A stretch of DNA of 64,000 nucleotides from Cycas panzhihuaensis (taxonomy: Eukaryota; Cycadophyta). Both the position numbers and the translations under genes were made by a program. Each line of letters starts with the position of its first letter. The stretch's first letter is position 1. Shown here piece after piece: positions 1 through 13,850 of this stretch. The notes under the pieces were generated by a model. The model was not told the DNA's origin and searched no databases. It was given only the letters and a program-made list of their open reading frames with translations. Where the stretch lies: positions 167,965,741 through 168,029,740 of the forward strand of contig CM041465.1 in NCBI GenBank assembly GCA_023213395.1, in the 5' to 3' direction.

Positions 1-1413
1 ATAAGGAGAGGTTCTACCTACTTTTTTTAAAGAATTTAGATCTATTTAAAATATCCATTATTGTATGCTCTTACCTTGCCTATATTGGGATCCTAATGAT
101 TAGAAAATGATGGAAATTTCATATGGTATCATGTTTTGATGAGATATTAGCAAGCTAAAATTTCTGTAGAAATAAAATCCACTTATTAAAATTCATAGGT
201 CTATAAAATCTTCTATAGAGCTCTAATTAACCTAATTCTAATTGCTAAAGATGAGGCTTTAATTCTAGTTTCTAACATAAGAATCAACACCCAATTTCAC
301 TATCATATGAGAAAGTTATTGTTGTTTTAGTAAATAATATTTATTTTTAGTAAGAATTTTAAAAAATTATATTCTTCCAATTTTATAGGACTGCCAAAAA
401 TTTTATAAAAGTCATTTGGACTTGATTCCACTTCCTAAAGATGAAGCTCTAAGTCTAATTTGTAGAACAAAACTTGGCACTCAATTTTGTTATTATAGGA
501 GAAAGTTATTGCTATTTTAGTGAAAATTACTTTTTTTTTTATATATATTAAAAAAAAAAGAAGAAATTATCATTCTTTTTATAAGGCTTAAAAGCCCATT
601 GTAAGAGTGATTATAAAAACACCTAGATCAGAGCAATATCTGGTGTCCTCACTCACTTATTAGCATTATATTTTAGCACTCCAAAATCATTTCAAGAAAG
701 CAATCTAAAGACACTCCAAATAAGCACTCCAAGTAAGCACTCTATTTTTAGTTATATATGCATTTGATGCAAATTTGATAATCTTTTTATTCTCCCTAAA
801 AAGAATGTGTCGTGTACATTATTTATTGCCATCTTGTATCTATTCACACACTTGCCAAGGTTGAGATATCTTGGTTGGAAAAATACTATGCCATAAAGGA
901 AGTATGGATTTCAAGTTAGGACTGATTGAATCAGAATATTGGTAAGGTTTAGTTAGCCATACCATCATGCCTCAATTAGGGATCATCCTAATAACCAACT
1001 GGGAAAACTGAAACTTTAATACAAGATTAAAATATACATGATCTAATATCTGTCATAGCCATTGGTATGCATGTACCACTCTTTAAAAGAGGTATATATC
1101 TACTTATTAATAAACTCAGTGAGGATTAGGAGTACCTAGGCTCCATTGTGATTTAGATTTCATCACCAAACACAATTGTAGGTATCGCAGGTGAAGGCCA
1201 ACTTAATTCTACTAAAAGCTTAGGCATCCCTTCAATAACCTAAACCATATGTTGGACATAAGGTAAAGGTCATTGGGTTGATTATACATCCTACATTTGA
1301 GTTTCAAGTTGTGTATAGCCAATGATGTCAACTTCCATATTGACCTACAATATTATATATTAATCACTTACTTATTTATAATAAGTGATCCATAATGTAA
1401 TCACAATTATATT
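1..1413. other. Unassigned AT-rich stretch
   Basis: No reading frame with recognisable protein similarity, no LTR pair and no RNA gene was seen here. The only internal structure noticed is a diverged 90-bp direct repeat (separate entry). It may be LTR or leader sequence of an older element, since the decayed copia gag starts not far downstream, but nothing in the window pairs with it. Confidence 0.5.
241..520. repeat. Diverged 90-bp direct repeat, two copies
   Basis: Positions 241-330 and 431-520 align without gaps at an offset of 190 bp. Both run from a CTAAAGATGA-like start, through a CAATTTxxxTATxAT middle, to GAAAGTTATTG and TTTTAG at the end. The copies differ at many positions, so the duplication is old. 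No function is inferred; internal direct repeats of this kind are common in LTRs and retrotransposon leaders. Confidence 0.6.
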
Positions 1414-1612
1414 GCTTCTCATATTTCTACTATGTTAGGTTAATATTTTCCACAAGTGTTAGTGGCCAATTTTCATCATAATGCTTCTTATATTCCTGCT
1501 ACATCAGGTTAATATTTACCACAAGTGTTAGTGGCTAATTTTCATCTTAGTGCTTCTCATATTCCTATTATGTCAGGTTTATATTTGTTATAAGTATTGG
1601 TGACTTTTCTCA
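1414..1612 (+). repeat. 69-bp tandem repeat, about 2.8 copies, in-frame period
   Basis: Units begin at 1414, 1483 and 1552 with GCTTCTCAT or GCTTCTTAT, and each contains CACAAGTGTTAGTGGC or a close variant. The period of 69 bp is exactly 23 codons. One plus-strand frame stays nearly open across all copies and reads repeats containing PQVLVANFH. It lies about 180 bp upstream of the recognisable copia gag. It may be an expanded N-terminal gag segment, or non-coding with a chance period. Confidence 0.6.
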
Positions 1613-1789
1613 AAGTTGCTCCCTTTATCTTTAAGCAACCATTCTTACTTCTTCTTCCTTCTACTACACTACATTGCATCTCTTATTTGTAAATAATGAT
1701 TGGTCATTTATTGCCATCACTTTTATTGTCATTTATTCATTTCTTCCCTTCTTAAAAGATATCATTTCTTCACAGTTCAAGCAAAATAT

Positions 1790-3340
1790 GAACTGTATTC
1801 TTAAATAGAAAGAAAATTGGGACATGTGGTTCACTGATATTAAAAATATTACAAAGTATGAAGGTCTTTGGAGAGATCACTTATAACTTATACTATTTGT
1901 TTTTGCTATAGCTACCACAACTACTTCTAGAGGAGGCACTCCCCACTGAAGTTGTAACCAAATGCTAATGGGAACTTGATGATGATAAAATCTGTGTAGG
2001 GATACTTCTTGTCACTGATTATTCTCTACATAATCTCATTGATGAAGTTGTATATGATATATCATAGAAAGTTCTTAAAGTTCTTAAGAAGAACATTGAC
2101 ACTAAATTATACTTAGAATTTGTTCACTCAGTGTTGAATATGAACAAATTAAAAATACAGAAAAGTCATGCAAGTGAGTCAAACAATATTCTTTGTCCAA
2201 TCAAGAAAGGCATTGATAAAGATTTTAAACTCAATGCATTACATGGGCTTTTTGATTCAGTCATGTCTCCATATCTTATATTAAAAGAATCTACTGGGAA
2301 GTCTTCAATCTAGTGGCACTTTGAAGACCCTAAACTTTGAGGCTCTTGTTGATAGGTTCATTAAATTTGATAAGACCTTTGATACCAACTTTGCCACTAC
2401 ATCAGATCCAACTAATGTTACTTTTGAAGTGGAAGAAGATATTTTTTTATACCAAAAATCAAGGTCAATACTCTCGCAGAGGTGGTAATTCCCATGGAAA
2501 AGGGAGAGGTAGACAATAAGGACAACATCCTCTTGGTCAATAGGCTCCTTAACTCCAACAAAAATAGTCTCAAGGCTAAGGCTAAAATAGTCAACCTAGA
2601 CCTAGATTTAGTAATCTGAGATAATCCAACCAGTCCAATACTTCTTATAGGACTAGAAATCAAATAATTGTGTGCTAAAGGTGTAATAGAAAAGGACATT
2701 ATATAAAAAATTATAGAACTACCACCAACAAACTACCCAGTTATCAACAACACCATGATGTATATAATATTGATAATACTTCTTTTGAAGATGATTTTGA
2801 TAGAATGCAATTTGCTTATGTATACCTTTAAAGAATTGGGACCACTTTATCAAATGTTGTTAATAGATCCACTAAGTATATTGAGGCTCATTATGGTTAT
2901 GCTTATTCATCTTTGCCTTTACCACTTGGAGTTGTGAGTAGTACCTCCTCAAATACTTCATCTTGGATCATGGACACTAGAGTAACACAACATATGACTT
3001 GTCATCGCTAGTTCTTTCAAGATTTTGACTATGAAGTTTGTGGTGTTATATACATAGCTGAAAAATCATCTTAGCCAGCTAAAGGACTTATAATTGTTTG
3101 CCTAAAACTCCCAGGCCTTCCAAATTTTACCCTTGTTGATATTTTACATATTCTTATTCTAAAGTAGAACCTACTCTCCCTATCCACCCTTGTCTCTTGT
3201 GGATTTGATTTGAGTGTAAATGTAAATAATCAAACTCTTTGTGTCATTTATCTTCCTTCAAATGCTATAGTTATGACCAAAATTCTTGATAGAAAACGTT
3301 TTTGCCTAACTCTTACCATCCTTTAAAGCTAACTATGTTG
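1790..3340 (+). pseudogene. Outer copia gag and protease remnant
   Basis: A UBN2-like gag tract is readable at about 1930-2330 (for example WELDDDKI and later FDSVMSPYLILKESTGKSS). A decayed CCHC zinc knuckle lies at 2673-2714: the first cysteine is followed by a stop, the second cysteine and CNRKGHY are kept, and the last cysteine is tyrosine. The protease follows, with catalytic aspartate at 2973 in MDTRVTQHMTCH, where the family has D-S/T-G; the glycine is replaced by arginine. Known family role: gag forms the particle and the protease cleaves the polyprotein. Stops and frameshifts rule out function. The gag start cannot be fixed. Confidence 0.75.
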
Positions 3341-3379
3341 ATGATGACTATACTTTTACCACAACCCTAACTCCTTAAA

Positions 3380-3580
3380 AATTCTCCCAAGTATCCTTAT
3401 GGCATGCTCGTATGGGCTATATCAAAACTGATTGTTTAAGAGAACTATATGCCACTCTTCCTGGTATTTCTAGGCTCTCCTATAAGCCCTTTTAAATGCA
3501 AAGGATGTATCATTACCAAATCTTAAAGACAATCTTTTTCTTATAGTTACTGAAAATCTAGCCAACCTTTGTAGATTACA
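3380..3580 (+). pseudogene. Outer copia GAG-pre-integrase remnant
   Basis: The segment carries LWHARMGYIK at about 3397-3428, the typical L-W-H-x-R-x-G-H motif of the zinc-binding N-terminal integrase region, with the final histidine changed to tyrosine. It is followed by a decayed K-G-C-I-x-x-K-S stretch. The coding sequence reads up to QPL and then a stop at about 3574, and breaks at 3580. The missing continuation, beginning IHSDIYSPM, resumes at 4203 beyond an inserted 623-bp sequence. Confidence 0.75.
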
Positions 3581-4203
3581 TGTTAAATAAACTAGGTCCC
3601 AATAACTAGAAACTGCCACCAAGATCTAAATTATTTTGCAACTAGTTACAGGAATTGAAACTAAAATTTAACATGCAAGTTCTTAAACTAGAGATAATAT
3701 AATAAATAAATTAGAAAGCTAAATCATCACATATACACCTAGTATAACATGGTAAAACCCTAGTAGTGTACTAGGGAAACATCCACATAAGAAAGTTATT
3801 GATCTTTATTATCAAAGAATGGAGAAATATACATAATCTATAGTAGAATGCTCACAGTAATAACAATTCGCCACCCAACTCCTCATAGTACATCCAATAC
3901 ATTGAACACCATCAACATAATGAAAAAACACCTTAAATCAGGCTATATGAGAGAGTCATACAAGGCACAAATCTCGATCATAGAATCTAAGGTATTTTGA
4001 GTGAGTGACCATAATTTTCTTTATAATTTAGTATGCTTTTCAGTGCTAACTTTTTAGGTTGAGGGCTATCACACCTCCGCATCCCCCAGCTAAGGGGGGC
4101 TCCCACCCCCCTTGGATCCTCCTAAGGAAGTTTGGGGGAGGAACTATGCTACCAACCTGTCAAAATTTTAGCCTCTAAAACATTGTTATCATATTATTTA
4201 CTA
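3581..4203. mobile_element. Probable solo LTR inserted in copia integrase
   Basis: A 623-bp segment interrupts the integrase. It starts TGTTAAATAA and ends TTATTTACTA, whose reverse complement matches the start at 8 of 10 positions. It is flanked by TTACA (3576-3580) and TTATA (4204-4208), a plausible 5-bp target duplication with one substitution. Removing the segment and one flank joins the integrase in frame. No coding sequence or internal region is seen, which fits a solo LTR. An unusual C-rich then G-rich tract lies at about 4075-4135. A non-LTR or foldback origin is not excluded. Confidence 0.55.
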
Positions 4204-5417
4204 TTATACACTCAGATATATATAGTCCTATGCCCATCCCTTCTCTCAAATAGAAGTGGTACTATATTACTATCATTGATGATTTTACCAAGAAAGTATG
4301 GGTTACTTTTCTTGTAAAGAAAGATGAAGTCTTTTCTATGTTTCAAGCTTTCAAGGACCGTATGGAAAATGAATATAGATTTAAGATAAAAATACTCAAG
4401 ACTGGTAATGGTGGTGAGTACACCTCTAATGAGTTTGAATCGTACCTACATCATCATGGGATCAAAATTAGACCACTGTTATAAGTATGCCCCAACAAAA
4501 TAGAGTTATCAAGTGCATGAATAAGACCATTATGAATATGGCTTGTGTTATGTTGGTATATAAGAATGTCCCTGTCTATCTTTGGGCTAAGGCTATCTAG
4601 ATTGTCATATATTACATCAACAATTTTAGTCCCTTTAAGCTTAGGCCCTCTCCACATGAAATGTGGTATGGATAAACCCCTTCTATCTCCTACTTTAGAA
4701 TTTTTATCTCTACTTGTTATGCTTACATTCTAGAGGAACACAGAAATAAGCTCCAAGATAGAGCCCTCAAAAGTATCTTTATTAGATACCCTATGGACAA
4801 AAAGAGGTACAAGGTTTTTCTACCTTCATAACATAAAAACATCATCACTAGAGGTATTATCTTTGTAGAGACTAAAGATCAATTACTCAAACTTGACTCC
4901 AAGATACCTTCATACTGATTTAATGATGCTACTAAATTTGATATTTAAATTCTAAAATTTAGAGGGAAGATGCTCAAGAGTTGCTTAAAATCTTGGAATA
5001 TGACAATAGAGCCTTTGAAGATACAAGCTATGACTCCCAGCCAATGTGTGCACATCTAGCACCATCATTTGAAAATGACCAAGTTAACAAAGGTAAAGCC
5101 ATAACAGAAGGACCACCTTCTCTAACATTAGTGGCTAGCCCATCTTCTCCAGCATCGTTAACTTCCTTTGTGCCAAACATTTCATATGATCTTTTTAGGA
5201 TCAAAATGAAGACCAAGAGGCCATGAAAATAAAAACCTTATTCCTAACTTGAGGTTTTCATGAAGCCTACTAGTTATACTACACAAGGATATACGACTAG
5301 ATGAGGTAAGTAAAACTAGAATTAGAAGTGCCCATAGAGTAAGGATACATGAATTAATTTTCGTTGAGGTTGAACCAAAAGAACTGCACCTTGATCTTAA
5401 TGAAGATCCCAAATGTA
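4204..5417 (+). pseudogene. Outer copia integrase and linker remnant
   Basis: The frame reads HSDIYSPMPIPS, then WYYITIIDDFTKKVWV (about 4248-4295), giving the first two regions of a copia integrase core. TGNGGEYTSNEF (about 4401-4437) is the conserved D-N-G-G-E-Y region with the aspartate lost. The C-terminal part includes RPSPHEMWYG (about 4642-4671) and RALKSIFIRYP. A low-complexity linker rich in Ser, Pro and Thr follows at about 4980-5220. In the family the enzyme inserts cDNA into the genome; this copy is dead. The linker continues to the insertion point of the nested element. Confidence 0.8.
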
Positions 5418-5422
5418 CTAAG
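5418..5422. repeat. Target site duplication CTAAG, left copy
   Basis: CTAAG lies directly before the TG that opens the nested element and is repeated exactly at 10499-10503 after its closing CA. A 5-bp duplication is the normal product of LTR-retrotransposon integrase. Confidence 0.9.
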
Positions 5423-5794
5423 TGTTAAGGTTAATGATCATTACCCCACTCCCACCTTTCACACAAAAGAGTGTACACCCCACTCCCACCAATTTATACA
5501 TGTGGGTGCTCACATGTGAAGGTAAGTATAAGGTAAGGTTAAAGGTAATTTGAGTTAAGTTATATAATATTTTATTATTATTTGAATTCTAAGGGTTGAT
5601 GAGTTTCTCTTATCCTCTAAATTATATATTAGAAGGGGTGTATGACCCTGGTGTTTTTAGACACTATCTATATTGGAAATTTGCTATGTACTCTCTCAAA
5701 GATGGATTGAATGCAAAATATTATTGTGTTTATGAAATAATATTTTGACTATTGATTATACTCTACTCTATCTCCATCATTGTACAATCCTTCA
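5423..5794 (+). repeat. 5' LTR of gag-only element
   Basis: A 372-bp LTR opening TGTTAAGGTTAATGATCA and closing ATCCTTCA, directly followed by the primer-binding site. A CCCCACTCCCACC motif occurs twice near its start. By family rule it holds the promoter and polyadenylation signals. It pairs with 10126-10498. Confidence 0.9.
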
Positions 5795-5796
5795 TT

Positions 5797-5812
5797 TAGT
5801 ATCAGAGCATAG
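5797..5812 (+). other. Primer-binding site, initiator Met-tRNA type
   Basis: TAGTATCAGAGCATAG lies two bases after the LTR end. It matches the plant retrotransposon consensus TGGTATCAGAGC except for one G-to-A change, so initiator methionine tRNA is the inferred primer. Confidence 0.85.
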
Positions 5813-9403
<3,591 letters not shown>

Positions 9404-10015
9404 ATGACAATTAATCTTAATAACATATAATTCCTTATAATTGATGGCTATAATTTTTCACAATGGAATAAAATAATGTAAAATTATTTTATTAAAACTG
9501 ATCTTTAGAAATACTTATAAAATAAATATGATCTTAATATTAAAGAAGACATTAAAAAAGATAATAAAGCCTTAGCTTTACTTTTTTGCACTATAGATAA
9601 TAATGTTTTTTCTAAAGTTTATGAACTTACAACTTCCAAATCCATATGGGACACCTTATGTTCTATTTATGGGGGAGAAACCCTCAATGTAGATGAATTT
9701 AACATTGATATTGTTAAGCATATAAGACAAATTCTAGAGCAGGATGATTGTGATATCAAGACCAAGGAACATAATTCAAGTCAAATGCATGATTATCTTG
9801 TTGCACTAGAAGCTAATCCTCTATTTGAAGGGGAGAAATCTTATGATATGATAGTTACTCATACCAAAAAGACTATAGAAGACAAAGTCAAAGTTCTAGA
9901 AGATAAAGTTAGAGTTGCAGTCATTCACCTTCATTCAAATCAAGCTATATTTACTTGGAGATTTTTTGAACCACTCAATGGTAAAATGACATATATTGCT
10001 AAAAGGATGAGGTAA
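9404..10015 (+). pseudogene. Gag-like protein of the gag-only element
   Basis: Copia-type gag. IIDGYNFSQWNKIM (about 9440-9480) matches the G-x-N-F/Y-x-x-W start of the family. KKDNKALALLF, then IWDTLCSIYGGE (about 9646-9678), match the central A-x-x-x-W-x-x-L-x-x-x-Y-x-G region. The last 77 codons (9785-10015) are open. Three stops lie in the first 40 codons, so this copy is dead. No zinc knuckle or protease follows: after the stop at 10013 there is a short Lys- and Phe-rich tail and then the polypurine tract. The start at 9404 is the first ATG in the gag frame. Confidence 0.75.
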
Positions 10016-10113
10016 GTTAATAGTGATAAAGCTAAAAGATAGATTTTTAAAGTTTTTTTCAAGTTTAAATTTTACAAGTTTAAAGAAAAGACAAAGTTAT
10101 TCCTGATGACCAT

Positions 10114-10125
10114 TAAGGGGGAGAA
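10114..10125 (+). other. Polypurine tract of gag-only element
   Basis: TAAGGGGGAGAA lies immediately before the TG of the 3' LTR, the usual position for priming plus-strand DNA synthesis. Confidence 0.9.
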
Positions 10126-10498
10126 TGTTGGGGTTAATGATCATTACCCCACTCCCACCTTTTACATAGGAGAGTGCACACCCCACTCCCACCAATTCAC
10201 ACATGTGGGTACTCATATATGAAGGTAAGTATAAGGTAAGGTTAAAGTTAGTTTGAGTTAAGTCATGTAATATTTTATTATTATTTAAATTTTAGGGGTT
10301 GAGGATCTTTTCTCCTCCTCCAAATTATATATTTAGAGGGGTGTGTAACCTTGGTGTTTTTAGACACTACCTATATTAAAAATTTATTATATACTCTCTC
10401 AAAGATAGATTGAATACAAAAGATTATTGTATTTATGCAATAATGTTTTAACTATTTAATTATGCTCTACTCTGTCTCCATCATTATATAATCCTTCA
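10126..10498 (+). repeat. 3' LTR of gag-only element
   Basis: A 373-bp partner of 5423-5794, opening TGTTGGGGTTAATGATCA and closing ATCCTTCA. By eye the first 130 bp differ at roughly one position in ten, so the insertion is old. Confidence 0.9.
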
Positions 10499-10503
10499 CT
10501 AAG
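10499..10503. repeat. Target site duplication CTAAG, right copy
   Basis: Exact repeat of 5418-5422. It marks the point where the outer copia polyprotein resumes. Confidence 0.9.
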
Positions 10504-11330
10504 AAGCTATAAAGCATATAGCTTAGAGAAATACCATAAATGAAGAGTACTAATCTATTATCAAGAATGGTACATGGGAGCTTGTTAATCTACCACTTGG
10601 AAGAAAGGTAGTTTAAAATAAATGGGTGTTTAAAAATAAGTACAGATTAGATGGCACCCTAAAAAAACACAAGGTAAGGTTGGTAGTAAAAGGATTCGCA
10701 TAAAGGAAAGGCATTAACTACATTAAAATCTTTGCTCCTATAACCAAGTGGCCTATAATCATAACTCTTATATCCTTGACTACTCAACATGGTTGAAAAA
10801 CCACCAATTTGATGTTAAGACTACATTTCTTAATGGGGACCTTAAAGAAGAAATTTACATAGCTTAATTAGAAGGATACAAGATTGTCGGTTAGGAGCAT
10901 AAGGTTTACAAGCTCAGAAAGTCCTTATAGAGCCTAAAATAAGCCACTTGCACTTGGTTCACAAAATTTTCTAAAAAATTGAGGCAACTTAGATATGAGG
11001 TTTATGACTATCAAAATATTAATCTAACACTATTCATCAAGTACTAAAATGATAAAGTCAGTTACCTCTTAATCTTTGTAGATGATATGCTAATAATGGG
11101 GAATAGTAAATAGGTAATAAACTCTTTGAAGAAGGACCTCGCTAAAAATTTTGAATTGTCTGACCTTGGGTTGATGAAATATTACTTGGGAATTGAAGCA
11201 ACTCAAAAGAATGGGAAAATCTTTCTCTCTCAAGAAAAATATATTAATGATATTCTGACAAAATTTTAATTGGAAGGTACTTGACTAATGGCTACACCTA
11301 TAGAACCTAATGTTAAACTCTCAGTTGATG
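10504..11330 (+). pseudogene. Outer copia reverse transcriptase remnant
   Basis: Reading resumes with an EAIKHIA...NEEY stretch, then NGTWELVNLPLGRKVV (about 10564-10610), KWVFKNKYRLDGTLKKHK and RLVVKGFA. These form the N-terminal landmark of copia reverse transcriptase. The catalytic box FVDDM is at 11075-11089, followed by LGLMKYYLGIE-like sequence. Stops and several frameshifts are present. The enzyme copies element RNA into DNA in family members; here it is dead. The exact continuity with 5417 across the nested element supports one original polyprotein. Confidence 0.85.
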
Positions 11331-12000
11331 GTGATACTAGGGAGGGAGACGTAATACTCTATAGGCAATGTGTAGGTAATCTCATCTATACTACCAATAT
11401 AAGGCTAGATATTGCATACTCTATCAACATTCTTACAAGAATCATAATAAATCCTAAGTAGAATCACTAACAAGTTGAAATACAAGTGTTGAGGTACCTA
11501 AAGACGACCAATAAATATGGTCTATTGTATAAACCTAATGTAGAATTTAAACTTTATGCATATATAAACTTAAACATTTTAAGAGATAAATACATAGGAA
11601 GATCTACGTTTGGGTATGTAACATTTCTTAGAATAGCACCAATATCATGGAGATCTATATGGCAAAAGATAATTATAGACTCAACTATCAAAGCTTAATA
11701 CATTACTACTTCTGAGACAAGCAAGGAGGTGATATGGCTTAGAAAATTATTGAATACATTAAATGCCACTCAAACAAGCTTTAGTATCTTACATATAGAT
11801 AATCAATTTATAATCCAAATGGCTAAAAATCTCGTATTTTATCATCGTACTAAATATATAAGTATAAAAGTCTACAAGATTAGAGAACTAGTTTATGATA
11901 GCATAATTCTACTAGAGTACTGCCCCATAGTAGATTAAGTGGTCGATATCTTCACTAAACTACTGAAGAGGGTGAAGTTTGAATAGTTCTAAAGGTAACT
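11331..12000 (+). pseudogene. Outer copia RNase H remnant
   Basis: Landmarks of copia RNase H in order: YAYINLN (normally Y-x-D-A-D), STFGYVTFL and ISWRS (about 11600-11660), a decayed T-x-x-A-E-Y segment, EVIWLRKLL (about 11728-11754), LHIDNQFIIQMAKN (about 11790-11832), HRTKYISIKVYKIRELVY, and DIFTKLLKRVKFE (about 11947-11985). The end is about 12000, roughly 450 bp before the polypurine tract. The first catalytic aspartates are lost. Confidence 0.8.
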
Positions 12001-12448
12001 CAGCCTTAGGGCCTCCATCTTTGACTGATTTAAGGAGATGACAATAAGACCATCATACTCTGTCTTATTTATGAAAGTCCCTTATGTGTGCGGAATGACA
12101 AGAGTAAGTCTCTACTCTATCCCATTTATGAAAACCCCTTGTGGGTGCGAAAGGATAAGGGTTATATCATTTTAGAAAATCAAAACGTATGAAAACTTAA
12201 AAGGACATGGGGGATGACCAAATGGTATATGGAGACTTAGTAGATTTTAGCTATAAAATTCATTATATTGATTAGCTATCTAGCTTCATTTAAAGAGTCA
12301 CTTGATCAAGGTTAGTAGATTAGAAAATTTATGGGTTTTCTTTCCTATGAAGGTTTCCTATAAAAGTGTCATAGTAGTTTTCTTTGTAAGAGGCTTAAAT
12401 GAAGATCTCATAGGATAGAATAAAATAGGATAAAATGACCTTCTACCA

Positions 12449-12900
12449 TTAAGGGGGAGATTGAAACGGGTTAGTGTCACAAGGTTATTATATTAGTTGA
12501 TTATTTCTATAAAGGGTTTTAAGTGAACTTTAAATTAGATCACTTAAGTGAAATACACTTCATGTGTATTATGTGTAATTTCATTTCACCTAACTCTAAT
12601 GCTCCCTCTATTAATATAAAAGTAAAATCTTAATGGAGGAGGCTCATTCTTACCTCCCCATTTTGTGAGGGCTACTCTCTTTCTCTCAAGTCTCTCTTGC
12701 TCCCATGTTTTCCTTTGTGTTTAGTGTATGGAGATGAAAGATAGATCCACTCTTTTCACCCCTACCTTACTTAAAATAGGAAAAATTATTAGTCACCTAT
12801 CTTCTATAGTGCATTGATTAGTAGTTAGTATTGGGAAGTTACTCCTCATGAACACCCCAATATGACTATCATGACTAGGAGTACATATTTTCTCCAAAAT
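12449..12900 (+). repeat. Polypurine tract and 3' LTR of outer copia
   Basis: TTAAGGGGGAGA at 12449-12460 is a clear polypurine tract. The LTR is inferred to open at the TG of 12462 (TGAAACGGGTTAG). Its right end is not certain because no 5' partner is present; 12900 is a rough limit. Between 12001 and 12448 there is only non-coding 3' sequence. Confidence 0.65.
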
Positions 12901-13850
12901 CAATACCCTTAGAGATTGGGTTGAGTAATAATAATGACTAGGAAGTTTATTAAGGGGCCTGTAAAACTAGGTACACCTTGTTTATTAATTCCTAAGTACT
13001 TTTGTATCCCTATTATAAAAATTTTAACCAAATAAGAGGGTTACACAAATAATAATTCCCTAAAAATAATCTAAAATTGTACTTTCATAATATACCTTGA
13101 GATTATTAAACATTCATAAGATAATTTGACTAGAAAGAATATAAAAGCCATTACATAAATAGAATGACAATAATAACATGATAACTCTAACTTGTAATAC
13201 AATGACAACGATAGAATATCTCTATTCTTTTATCCAAACTTTCAACTCATAGTTTGATCCCCATACCTAGTTTCTTAATCTAGAGTTTATCCTCAAAAAA
13301 AAAAAAACAAAAAAACAAAATAATAAGTAGAAGAAGGCGGCCCCACCTAGTCTATAGGGTCACTATAAGAAATACTTCTATGATTTGGATGAAACCTATA
13401 CCAACAAACTCTAAAAGAAAAAAGAGAGAGAGAGTATTAGTCCATAAATTTCACCTTATCATATATACACCTAATTTAATTAGTATGTCACTCTAGTTAT
13501 TTTAGGCTAGGTTAATCTCAATATAAACTTTTATCCAAAAATAGTAAGTGGGCCCCATCAATATAAAAATTACATATAATCTCACGTGTCATTCTAACTA
13601 GCTCACTATGCTCATTGTAATGAACAAAATGAGATTATTACCTTATTTTCACCCCATCAATGCATTATTATACTTAGGAGGTTAATAATCTATAAATACC
13701 TCCAACACGACCATTACCTTCAACATCAATCCTCACCTATTTAATCCCTTTTTGTATTCTTATTTTCCCTTTCGATACCAACTTTTTTCTAGATCTATTC
13801 TTATTTTCATAATTCCCCATCACACTTCTTATAGCACTAGAGTATTCTTC
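12901..13850. other. Unassigned stretch upstream of gypsy element
   Basis: No gene is seen. It contains an A-rich tract at about 13295-13320, a short GA run near 13423-13433, and a TATA-like CTATAAATACC at about 13690 followed by a pyrimidine-rich 150 bp. It should include the 5' LTR of the gypsy element that starts coding at 13851, but I could not align it with the 3' LTR at 18350. Confidence 0.4.

Larger units (their letters stand above)
1790..5422 (+). mobile_element. Outer Ty1/copia retrotransposon, 5' part
   Basis: This is the left part of an old copia element: gag, zinc knuckle, protease, GAG-pre-integrase and integrase in copia order, all riddled with stops. It is interrupted at 3581-4203 by a probable solo LTR and ends at 5422, where a complete younger element is inserted. 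The same polyprotein resumes at 10504 with reverse transcriptase and RNase H and ends in a polypurine tract at 12449. No 5' LTR matching the sequence after that tract was found upstream, so the 5' end is deleted, too diverged, or outside the window. Confidence 0.85.
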
